Shown: in pieces, positions 55,414-63,563 of the stretch | Numbering within the stretch: position 1 is the first letter of the stretch | Layout: each line of letters begins with the position of its first letter | Assembly: GCF_012070565.1 (NCBI RefSeq) | Contig: NZ_JAAQRO010000052.1 | Coordinates: forward strand, 1-64,000 | DNA: 64,000 nucleotides | Direction: 5' to 3' | Source: Anaerosporobacter faecicola | GTDB lineage: Bacteria; Bacillota; Clostridia; Lachnospirales; Lachnospiraceae | Position numbers and translations under genes: made by a program | The notes under the pieces: model-generated | Database searches by the model: none | What the model was told of the DNA's origin: nothing | What the model saw: only the letters and a program-made list of their open reading frames with translations

Positions 55414-56532
55414 TTAATGACGATATTCGTAAACTCTTCTGCAAATCCATGTAAGAACAAGTAGTACAACACTCCAACAACCAATTCCTATAAGATAATG
55501 ACGATACAGTTCTGAACCGGTACCATAAATCACACTAAATAATGCATTCTGACAGATGGCATTCGGTAAGACTCGTTCAACAATTGTCCCCAATACACCA
55601 TCTCCTAAATCTAATATAACAAATCCACTTGATAAGAACGTTGTCCCTAAAATTAGGATATTGGCAATGGTATAGGCCACATTGTATTTTCTTAAAACGG
55701 TGATCAATGCAACTCCAAATAAGTTGGTGAATACGATAAAGGAGAAAATAATAACAAATAATTTTCCGTAATTAGTCCCCAGATAAACACCATAGACATT
55801 CTTGTAGAATAGAAGTAAGATAAGAATCTGTGCACATACCATCACTAAGGAAGCAAGGTAAACACCAATATAGATTTGTGATGGGTGTGTTGTTATACTC
55901 CGAATTCTCTCCCCATGTTTTCCTTCTAAGGTTTCGCTGATAATCTTGACAGAATAGAGAGAACCAAACATGCACACAAGAACCATTAAAGTAATTCCAT
56001 AATAGTCAAATGCCTGTGGTTTATGGCCAGCAATCATGCTTGTATTGCTTACGTATTCTCCTCCCACATAATCCGAAAGTTCTTCCACTTTCTCATATGA
56101 AACTGTCTCAAACATCGCATTGCTTTCAATATATTGGTTCATAATAGATGCTGCAATCTGTGCGCCCTGTGAGTTTATATCTTGCATGACAAGATTCAGT
56201 TTTTTTTCTGAAGAATTATAGGTTATGTATCCACTGATTGTCTTTTGTTTCATCTGTCTCTTTGCCTGTTCAAGATCTGAAACTTGAGTAACAGTGATAA
56301 TTTCTTTTACAGAATCCGTTTGAAATACCTTTTGAAGATCCAACAAATAGGAATCTTCTTTTTCTAAAACGAAAGCGACCGTTTCAAGATTAAGACCTGG
56401 AGATTGGAAATCACTCTTAAGTGCATTCCCCACAATACAAGCCAAAACGATCGGAAATAATACCATGAGCAACATACTCACATAATCTCTTAACTCCCTT
56501 TTCCACGTGTAGTATACTGTCTTCCAAATCAT
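55414..56532 (-). CDS. ABC-2 type exporter permease 1
   Basis: 372 residues. N-terminal TM helix, extracytoplasmic domain to about 180, then six TM segments ending WICRRVYEYRH: ABC-2 family. Starts 11 bases after the ATPase gene and 13 bases before permease 2. Confidence 0.85.
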   Translation of the reverse strand: MIWKTVYYTWKRELRDYVSMLLMVLFPIVLACIVGNALKSDFQSPGLNLETVAFVLEKEDSYLLDLQKVFQTDSVKEIITVTQVSDLEQAKRQMKQKTISGYITYNSSEKKLNLVMQDINSQGAQIAASIMNQYIESNAMFETVSYEKVEELSDYVGGEYVSNTSMIAGHKPQAFDYYGITLMVLVCMFGSLYSVKIISETLEGKHGERIRSITTHPSQIYIGVYLASLVMVCAQILILLLFYKNVYGVYLGTNYGKLFVIIFSFIVFTNLFGVALITVLRKYNVAYTIANILILGTTFLSSGFVILDLGDGVLGTIVERVLPNAICQNALFSVIYGTGSELYRHYLIGIGCWSVVLLVLTWICRRVYEYRH

Positions 56533-56543
56533 TTCTTTTCCTC

Positions 56544-57476
56544 CTAATCTCTCAAAGTCCTCCCAGTAAGCTGTAAGAATATGTCCTCTAGGTTGTTTTT
56601 CTTTGAATTAATGGTATGATAACGGAACCCATTCTTCTCAATGGTTTCAATGATTTCTTGTAATGCACAGCCTGCGTCTTTGCAGACAATCTCAATATTT
56701 TCTTCCTGACAGAAACAAGATTCTACTAGCTCCTTCTTCTTCAAATCTGATACTAAGGCTTTATTCCCCACTTTATTCAAAGTAAAACGATAACATACAT
56801 TTTGATTATATTGATCCAGTAATTCTTCCGTTGTTCCTTGCTCAATGATTTCTCCTTTATCAATGATCAGAATCCGGTCACAGATACTTTCAATTTCCTC
56901 CATATAATGGGACGTATAGATAATCGTTGCTCCTCTTTTATGTAATAAACGAATGGACTCTAGTATATGATTTCTCGATTGGGCATCAATCCCTACTGTC
57001 GGTTCATCTAAGATGATTAATTTTGGTTCATGTACAATGGCACATCCAATATTCAATCGACGTTTCATTCCACCTGAAAATGTTTTAGGTAAACGTTTGG
57101 CTACCTTCTCCAATCCTATGAAAGCAAGTGTCTCATCAACATGCTTTTTTAATTCTTTCCCTTTCAGACCATATAAACTTCCAAAGTACTCCAGATTTTC
57201 TCGTGCAGTCAGATCATGAAAAATGATAATGTCTTGTGGTACAACACCAATCTTTCTCTTTATTTCTTTTTTATTCTTTGAAAGATTTTTACCAAAAGCC
57301 TCCACCTCACCGCGGTAATTCTGAATGATCCCGCCTAGAATACTTATTGTCGTTGATTTTCCTGCTCCATTAGGACCTAGCAAACCTAGGATATCTCCTT
57401 CTTGCACCTCAAACGATATATTTTTGATAGCAACAATATCATTATATTGTTTGTGAAGATTTTTAATCTTTATCAT
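56544..57476 (-). CDS. ABC exporter ATPase
   Basis: 310 residues from the ATG at 57476 (AAAGGGA upstream). Walker A GPNGAGKST, signature FSGGMKRRLNI, Walker B LIILDEPTVGID, and a C-terminal extension typical of drug/antibiotic exporters (CcmA-like). Energises export of the cluster product or of the signal peptide's cargo. Confidence 0.92.
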   Translation of the reverse strand: MIKIKNLHKQYNDIVAIKNISFEVQEGDILGLLGPNGAGKSTTISILGGIIQNYRGEVEAFGKNLSKNKKEIKRKIGVVPQDIIIFHDLTARENLEYFGSLYGLKGKELKKHVDETLAFIGLEKVAKRLPKTFSGGMKRRLNIGCAIVHEPKLIILDEPTVGIDAQSRNHILESIRLLHKRGATIIYTSHYMEEIESICDRILIIDKGEIIEQGTTEELLDQYNQNVCYRFTLNKVGNKALVSDLKKKELVESCFCQEENIEIVCKDAGCALQEIIETIEKNGFRYHTINSKKNNLEDIFLQLTGRTLRD

Positions 57477-57493
57477 AGCCAGTCCCTTTCTAA

Positions 57494-58456
57494 TCAAATA
57501 TTGTATTTGTAATCTATGTACTTACAGCGATTTCCATTACAGAAAACATCTTCCCAATAACCAAAATCTAATTCTTCTTTGATTTGGCCCAACACTTCTT
57601 CCTTACTCTTTCCTTGTAAGAATAGCTCAATTGCTAAGGAATATGCTGCCGTTATACTTGCCATAAACAAAGGATCCAAATCTCTTCCTATGGTCTTAAT
57701 GGAATCTACACCAGTTTCCATAATCTTATCTAGATTACATAAAGAGCAGTCTTCATTTACATCCAAGATATTAATCACTTCCCCTGTTTTCCTTACACGG
57801 TATTTGGCACGGCAAGGAATACCGGTCTGTAGATGCTCATTATTCAAATGCAACAGCCCGCAGGTTCCCTCTAAAAAGGAACAGCCAAAGTGTCCAAAGA
57901 TTTCAACTTTTAACGTTGTGTTTTGTGCAAGTTCTTTGATCTCTGCAAGAGAAAATGGATGTGGTAAAACAATCTTCTCTACACCTAAATCTTCAAAAAA
58001 ACGTATGCTTGCTTTATTCATACACGCAAGAAAAGTACTTACCGTTATCGGTGTATGAATCCCCTTTTCTTTAAGATACAGCAAGTTTCCTAAATCCCCT
58101 ACAATTACACGATCTACCCCTGCATCGATTCCCCGTTTTACATAATCCAGATAATTTTCACGAATGGAATTCTTACTGATAAATTCACTATCATTAATAC
58201 TTGGAACATTGGCAACCAGTTCTACTAAAACACCATTTTGATGAGCTAAGTCCACTGACTTCTTAAAATCCTCGTATGTTAGTACGGTTTTTCTTTTGTC
58301 GAAACACGATTTGATTGCTCTTCCTGAAAAAGTCAAGCCTTTCCCCATACGAAAATCATACTCAAAACCCGCATAGAATTCACCTGCTCCTGCTTCAATC
58401 TGCATCTGGGCTCCTTCATACGAATTAATAGGTGCCTTGATCAATACTCTTTTCAT
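57494..58456 (-). CDS. U32 family protein, UbiU-like
   Basis: 320 residues from the ATG at 58456 (TAGGAGG seven bases upstream). Peptidase U32 fold (TIM barrel): APINSYEGAQMQIEAGAGEFYAG and KIVLPHPFSLAEI. Cysteines C192, C199 (C-x6-C), C215 and C237/C240 match the pattern of E. coli UbiU (C169, C176, C193, C232), which ligates a [4Fe-4S] cluster for oxygen-independent aromatic hydroxylation with UbiV. Starts 10 bases after the UbiV-like gene, mirroring a heterodimer. Confidence 0.82.
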   Translation of the reverse strand: MKRVLIKAPINSYEGAQMQIEAGAGEFYAGFEYDFRMGKGLTFSGRAIKSCFDKRKTVLTYEDFKKSVDLAHQNGVLVELVANVPSINDSEFISKNSIRENYLDYVKRGIDAGVDRVIVGDLGNLLYLKEKGIHTPITVSTFLACMNKASIRFFEDLGVEKIVLPHPFSLAEIKELAQNTTLKVEIFGHFGCSFLEGTCGLLHLNNEHLQTGIPCRAKYRVRKTGEVINILDVNEDCSLCNLDKIMETGVDSIKTIGRDLDPLFMASITAAYSLAIELFLQGKSKEEVLGQIKEELDFGYWEDVFCNGNRCKYIDYKYNI

Positions 58457-58466
58457 ACGCCGCCTC

Positions 58467-59339
58467 CTACAGTAATGCACGGATCTGATCTATATCCGTA
58501 TCATCTAGCTCATAATCATGAATCACATAACTGTATATGATTCTACTATCCTTCACCAAATCCAGATATGCTTTATTCTTTCTATACAAAACATTCCCGA
58601 TCAGTGTAAAATCAACAATATCCGCTTGTAGCTTATTCACACATGGCCTATGTTCATTGAAATCACAGATCTGATCCATGGAGATATCAATGCCTTCTCT
58701 ACAAGAGCCCACACAATCTCCTACATTCAGTTTCTTATATTTGGCATATGCACATTTTCTAGCAAATGCAATTGAATAATTTCGAATATGTACACTTACA
58801 TTCCACCCCCAGTCAAAGAGACGTTGAAAACCGTAAGAAGAGTTTTCGAACAAATTCGCATCCATTCCATTGACTCCATATTTGGTAAATAACTTATACT
58901 TCATGGAATCTGCAAGAGTGTTCGTAAGCAATTCAATTTTTCCATTCTTTTCGTCTACGAATTCCTCTGCCCAAGCTGTATCCTGTAACGTTCTTGCTAT
59001 ACTTCTTCCAAGCGACACCATCTTTGGTAAAATCTTCTGATGTGAAGCTTCATATAAGATGCCCAAATCATTAATAACAATCGTATAATCCAGCTCCGCT
59101 ATATGAAACAATCGTATTGTTTCAAGCAACCTTGTAAAATTTCCATCCGAAACTTTCGGTGTAACATACTTAAACATATGACCACTATTAATAATTTTTC
59201 TTGCTAGCTTTAATGCCTCTTCTCCAAGTGGTACATAATACATGCACCCTTCATCCCCTAGAGCTAGAACATCATAGTGCTCCGCTAAGTACTCCATCGT
59301 ATGTTTATAATCACTTATATGTAATTCCAATTTACTCAT
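58467..59339 (-). CDS. U32 family protein, UbiV-like
   Basis: 290 residues from the ATG at 59339 (GGGGG upstream). Related to U32 proteins but shorter. Cysteines C32, C196, C209 and C213 reproduce the UbiV pattern C...C-x12-C-x3-C (UbiV C39, C180, C193, C197), the [4Fe-4S] ligands. Paired with the UbiU-like gene, it would form a heterodimer for oxygen-independent hydroxylation, presumably of the aromatic product of this cluster. Confidence 0.82.
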   Translation of the reverse strand: MSKLELHISDYKHTMEYLAEHYDVLALGDEGCMYYVPLGEEALKLARKIINSGHMFKYVTPKVSDGNFTRLLETIRLFHIAELDYTIVINDLGILYEASHQKILPKMVSLGRSIARTLQDTAWAEEFVDEKNGKIELLTNTLADSMKYKLFTKYGVNGMDANLFENSSYGFQRLFDWGWNVSVHIRNYSIAFARKCAYAKYKKLNVGDCVGSCREGIDISMDQICDFNEHRPCVNKLQADIVDFTLIGNVLYRKNKAYLDLVKDSRIIYSYVIHDYELDDTDIDQIRALL

Positions 59340-59374
59340 AATTTGATTCCCCCATAACACTGCCAGTTTATATT

Positions 59375-60196
59375 CTATACAATTTTTAAAAATTGTTTTG
59401 TTTCTAGAATGTCTTCTTCCTGCAAGTTGACAACCATCGTCTCTTCTTGTTCCCCAAGTGCAAGGATCTTTCCTGCTGGTCCAGCGGCAATGCTTCTTCC
59501 TGCAAATGTACCATCAAGATATGTACAAGCTCCAACTCCATTTACGCCGATTACATAAATTCCATGTTCCATGGATCGAGCTTCAATGAGATGACTCCAT
59601 TTCTTCCAAATAAGGTCTTGATACTTGTCTTCTTTATTCATAATAGGAATCAGACTTGGTGAAAAAATCACCTCTACTCCTTCTTTTACAAGTTGTTGAA
59701 TAAGAGATGTATCAAGAATATCAATCCCTAAGACAAGAGAAACTTTTCCAAAATCCAATTCAAAACATTGCATCAGTTCCCCTGATACACTATAAGCGGT
59801 TTCCTGTTGGAATAGGTGGACACGCTCCTGGGTCCCAATGATTTGCCCTTCCCTGCCAAGTATAAAACCAATATTCCGATACCGGTGTTCCACCTCTTTT
59901 TTGTTATAGGACCCGATTACTCCTCCTATAATGTAGCAATGATATCTCTTCGCTAATTCCCGTAAGCACAAAACTCCTTTATTCTCTGCAAAGGGCTCCG
60001 GTACACTTGTAAAATTGTAAGAGCAACCTGCATAGAATTCCTCAGGTATAACAATTACATCTACTTCCTTCTCTTTCTGCATTAACTGTTCAATCTTCGT
60101 CTGTATGTTCTGTACATTAAGTATTCGATTCTTGATCCCAAACTTAGCACTCTGAATCTGAAACTGTAGCATTGCTACCTTTATCCCTGTCTTCAT
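59375..60196 (-). CDS. Nitrilase-fold protein 2, catalytic Cys and Lys replaced
   Basis: 273 residues, nitrilase superfamily fold. Glu retained (VIVIPEEFYA), but the Lys motif (RKVHLF) reads ERVHLF, Arg for Lys, and the Cys motif (ICYD) reads LGID (KVSLVLGIDIL), Gly for Cys. So two of three catalytic residues are gone. First biosynthetic gene after agrBD and overlapping agrB by 53 bases. GGAGG precedes ATG inside agrB. Confidence 0.8.
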   Translation of the reverse strand: MKTGIKVAMLQFQIQSAKFGIKNRILNVQNIQTKIEQLMQKEKEVDVIVIPEEFYAGCSYNFTSVPEPFAENKGVLCLRELAKRYHCYIIGGVIGSYNKKEVEHRYRNIGFILGREGQIIGTQERVHLFQQETAYSVSGELMQCFELDFGKVSLVLGIDILDTSLIQQLVKEGVEVIFSPSLIPIMNKEDKYQDLIWKKWSHLIEARSMEHGIYVIGVNGVGACTYLDGTFAGRSIAAGPAGKILALGEQEETMVVNLQEEDILETKQFLKIV

Positions 60197-60806
60197 TACA
60201 TTCCTCCATTCTATTCCTCTTACTACCTTCCCAAACTTGAATTAATTTTGCACTTCCTAAAGATAGTACAACAAAAACATGAGCACATAATATTAGACGT
60301 GCAATTTCCATGTAACAATAATATCGAATGATAAAAAAGAACAACATCTCAATCAGAAAAATGATCTTTGCAGTTCTTCCATATACTTGTTTTTCTTTTA
60401 GAGACAACGGTTTTTGTTTACATTCAATGGGAGTAAGAGAGATAAAGAATAAGAACACCAAGACTTCGATTCCATACATATTCTGATCAACAAACAGAAA
60501 ATCATTAAACCTTGATGCGACTATTGCTAAAATAACTACTAGATTTGATACCACAATGCATTGCCAAGACTGTTTCGCATGCCAACCACCTGCAAAACAT
60601 CTTAATGGCATAAAACAAGATAGAAAGATCAGAACTTGACCAAATGCCCGGAAGCATAAACCAATGCTAAAAATTAGTACTAGATTCACTCCGGTCTCAA
60701 ACATCAGCGTATATCCATATTCATATACGCTGATATCTTTTGACTCAACTCTTCCAGATTTCCACTGCTTTACAACCATTGCATGTGCTATCTTACTTAT
60801 GATCAT
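60144..60806 (-). CDS. agrB: AgrB-like peptide-processing membrane protease
   Basis: 220 residues, five to six TM segments. The AgrB signature R-x3-GGxH...C is RCFAGGWHAKQSWQC, giving H76 and C83 (H77/C84 in S. aureus AgrB, same spacing). It cleaves the AgrD precursor and forms the thiolactone. Its ATG lies 14 bases inside the agrD gene, so translation is coupled; its 3' end overlaps the first biosynthetic gene. Confidence 0.92.
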   Translation of the reverse strand: MIISKIAHAMVVKQWKSGRVESKDISVYEYGYTLMFETGVNLVLIFSIGLCFRAFGQVLIFLSCFMPLRCFAGGWHAKQSWQCIVVSNLVVILAIVASRFNDFLFVDQNMYGIEVLVFLFFISLTPIECKQKPLSLKEKQVYGRTAKIIFLIEMLFFFIIRYYCYMEIARLILCAHVFVVLSLGSAKLIQVWEGSKRNRMEECNEDRDKGSNATVSDSEC

Positions 60807-60951
60807 TTAACTTTTTGAATTGTTTTGCAGCTTCTGGAAATTCAGGTTGGTGAAACATCCATGCGCAAGCTGAATTAGCACTTTGCTTCACAAAAAGTTT
60901 AGCAAGATTATTTGAACAATTCATTGCTTTTGAACCTAACTCTAATTTCAT
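60793..60951 (-). CDS. agrD: AgrD-like autoinducing peptide precursor
   Basis: 52 codons, TAGGAGG just upstream. An amphipathic N-terminal helix precedes the core NSACAWMF. The ring would be C29-A-W-M-F33, closed as a thiolactone, and HQPEFPE follows, matching DEPEVPKE of the S. aureus precursor. The autoinducer is therefore expected to be a tail of a few residues plus a five-membered CAWMF ring. The 3' end overlaps agrB. Confidence 0.88.
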   Translation of the reverse strand: MKLELGSKAMNCSNNLAKLFVKQSANSACAWMFHQPEFPEAAKQFKKLNDHK

Positions 60952-61236
60952 AGTATGTACCTCCTATCTTTTTTTCTTGTATTTTACATTATTTGGGTTC
61001 TTTCCGCAATATAAATGGTAGATTTTGTAATTATAATGGACGTTTTTGCATGTACATTTATATATAATTGATACATATTTTTATATTTACGTATTCATTT
61101 TCCCTGCACCATGCTGCTTTATTCCCCAAAGTTCTTCATTTATGGAAGAACAAATGCTACTTTGGCAAAAAAAATCTCCATCGTATTTACAAAATCAATA
61201 AAAACCCGTTTTTCAATAAATACAATGAAGATAAAA
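60952..61236 (-). promoter_or_regulatory. agrD promoter region with phased repeats
   Basis: 285 bases between agrC and agrD. Two similar AATGG-containing blocks at 61014-61020 and 61035-61041 are exactly 21 bases apart (two helical turns), the period used by AgrA-type LytTR proteins for paired direct repeats. A CCAAAG/CTTTGG hairpin enclosing TTCTTC/GAAGAA lies at 61126-61165, downstream of agrC. Confidence 0.4.
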
Positions 61237-62550
61237 TCAACCTTCGATTGGGATTACTACTACTGCTGTAAAGATATTCTGGTCTGTGAAAAACTCCAGA
61301 TAACCGCCTTGTCGCTCAACTACTTTTCGAACTGCCTTTATACCAATCCCATGAATTCCTTCCTCCTGTTTTGTAGAAACAAAGCCCGATTCTTTTCGAT
61401 CCAAGTTACCAACATAAGGATTCACAATCTTAATTACACAAAAATGTCCTTCATTCTGCATAAATATCCGAGTTTGAACATAAGAATTGCAATTGATTGC
61501 TGCACGTAAGGCATTATCAAGAAGATTTCCTAATACCGTGATCATATCCATATCTGTAATCGCCCCAATTGTACAAATTGGTTCAACATAAGCATCAAAG
61601 GTAAGTCTATATTTTTGTGCATACAACCGCTTTTCTGACAAGATTGCATTAATTACCGGAATGTCACAATACATTGCGGTTTCATTATTTTCTAGTTCAA
61701 TGTTTAACTCCTTTAATATATTAAAGATTGTCCCTTTTTGGTCCTCTCGTAAAAGTTCTCCTATCGTTTTCAAATAATGGCTAATATTATGAATAAATTC
61801 ATCTTTTTTATGATTCATATCAGTAATCTGTTCATAGTGATTCAACTCCAACTGCTGCTTTGCGATTTGGAGTTTCTGTTGAATACTTGCTTCCATCTCT
61901 TCTGAATACCTGCTAAACACAAAAAAGATCAATATATTACCTATGATCATCAACGTATAACACAATACCATTGCGACCTTTATCTTTGTATTCTTTTCAA
62001 AGGACATCCCCGCATAATATGCCAGCAGCATAATTCCAAAGCTTGTTATTGGAACAATTAGAAACTGAAGAAATACGCTTGTTTTCATCTTAAATCGAGA
62101 TTTTTTAGGGATTTGTTTTGCAATAGAAAACAGAATATAGGTTAGAAGTTTCATGGAGATGATTTCCATAGGAATCTTTGACAAGTTCTTTACTGTACTC
62201 TTTCCTGCTAAATCTCCCGGGATTTCTAACAAAATAACAAACAAGAACTCGCTTCCTATAATAAGAACACAGGAAAAGATTAAGTACACTAGTTTTTTGT
62301 AAAACTCACCAGTGAAACATATGGATAAAAAAATAAGATATATAATTGGAACAAGGAATAAATTCAACTTTGAATTGCCAAATCCATTGATTCCATATAA
62401 TATTCCTATATTAATAAGAAAACAAGACCAAAAATGAACTTTTCTCTCAATGGTTCTTCTTTTTTGAAAAAAAGCATGAAAAAAATCATATACAAAATAC
62501 AACTCAATTACACAACTGATCAATGCGATCAGTTTATCCAGATCGTCCAT
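61237..62550 (-). CDS. agrC: AgrC-like receptor histidine kinase
   Basis: 437 residues. About six N-terminal TM segments (to ~212), then a coiled-coil, a DHp-like helix with IHNISHYLKTI (H254 or H258 as phosphoacceptor) and an HATPase_c_5-type domain with NLLDNALRAA and GIGIKAVRKVV. This is the GHKL/AgrC class that senses cyclic peptides. Cognate regulator AgrA lies 70 bases upstream. GGAGG supports the start. Confidence 0.9.
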   Translation of the reverse strand: MDDLDKLIALISCVIELYFVYDFFHAFFQKRRTIERKVHFWSCFLINIGILYGINGFGNSKLNLFLVPIIYLIFLSICFTGEFYKKLVYLIFSCVLIIGSEFLFVILLEIPGDLAGKSTVKNLSKIPMEIISMKLLTYILFSIAKQIPKKSRFKMKTSVFLQFLIVPITSFGIMLLAYYAGMSFEKNTKIKVAMVLCYTLMIIGNILIFFVFSRYSEEMEASIQQKLQIAKQQLELNHYEQITDMNHKKDEFIHNISHYLKTIGELLREDQKGTIFNILKELNIELENNETAMYCDIPVINAILSEKRLYAQKYRLTFDAYVEPICTIGAITDMDMITVLGNLLDNALRAAINCNSYVQTRIFMQNEGHFCVIKIVNPYVGNLDRKESGFVSTKQEEGIHGIGIKAVRKVVERQGGYLEFFTDQNIFTAVVVIPIEG

Positions 62551-62619
62551 TGTGTTTCCTCCGTCAGCGAAACGAAATCTATACGAATACGTTCCATATA
62601 ATTACTACTGTAAGACCAT

Positions 62620-63360
62620 TCAGTTATATTTATTAGACATATAATCAATAAAAGCTGTACGAAATTCTTTTACTTTGGAACGAGCAATTGATAATCGAGT
62701 CCCATTGATCAGCTCTAACTCTGTTGAGGTTATCTTTGTTATGTATTTTAGATTAACGATATAACTATTATGTGCATAGCCAAAACCATGTTCTTGATAG
62801 GTGTTGTACAGTTCGCTCACCTTCTCACGACAAGATACTACTATATTATCATGGGAATCGCTTCTTCCATATAGATACACGGTACTACCACGCTTTGCAA
62901 CTGCTATGTATAAAATATCATCTGGCTTTAGTTTTACAATATGATTATGGGAATATCCTGCCAGTAAGGGAATGGTCCTCTTACTTTTCATCTGTTGAAG
63001 TATAACCTCTATCTCTTGCTGCAATCTTTCTTTTGTATATTCCTTCAATAAATAACGAAATGGCGTCACTTCAAAACTCTCAACTGTAGGTTTACAGACT
63101 CCCGAACAAAATACTAATATAACATCCGGGAACTCTTTTCGAAATCGTTTTGCTACCTCATGACCACCTAACATTCTCATCTGCATATCTAAAATCAATA
63201 AATGATATTCCTTTTTTCGATCAAGTTTTTCTAACAATTCTTCCCCTGAATGAAATTCAAAAAAAGTGCTATTATTCTTCATACTTTTCTCATCTAAGAT
63301 CATTGTCTTCATGTATCCAATAAATACTGGATCATCATCACATAGAATAATATTGTACAT
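62620..63360 (-). CDS. agrA: AgrA-like LytTR response regulator
   Basis: 246 residues. Receiver domain with D9-D10 and phospho-Asp D58 (LLILDMQM), and C-terminal LytTR DNA-binding domain (residues ~140-240, with SKRTIPLLAGYSHNHIVKLKPDDILYIA and HNSYIVNLKYITKI). It would activate agrD-agrB and the downstream biosynthetic genes. TAGGAGG before ATG. Confidence 0.92.
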   Translation of the reverse strand: MYNIILCDDDPVFIGYMKTMILDEKSMKNNSTFFEFHSGEELLEKLDRKKEYHLLILDMQMRMLGGHEVAKRFRKEFPDVILVFCSGVCKPTVESFEVTPFRYLLKEYTKERLQQEIEVILQQMKSKRTIPLLAGYSHNHIVKLKPDDILYIAVAKRGSTVYLYGRSDSHDNIVVSCREKVSELYNTYQEHGFGYAHNSYIVNLKYITKITSTELELINGTRLSIARSKVKEFRTAFIDYMSNKYN

Positions 63361-63563
63361 AGAACCCCTCCTAGCTAGCTATCTGTCTTTCATAGTATAG
63401 CAAAAAAGGGGTAAGAAGTATGTCGAAAAAACAATTAATTAATAATAATAAAAAATCTTCTACATACCCTTATGCTACATTTCGGACACCTTGTGCTTTC
63501 TTGTAACATATGGTACATAAAAGATTATTCCTGTACTACTGCTTATTAAAGACTAGCTAATTG

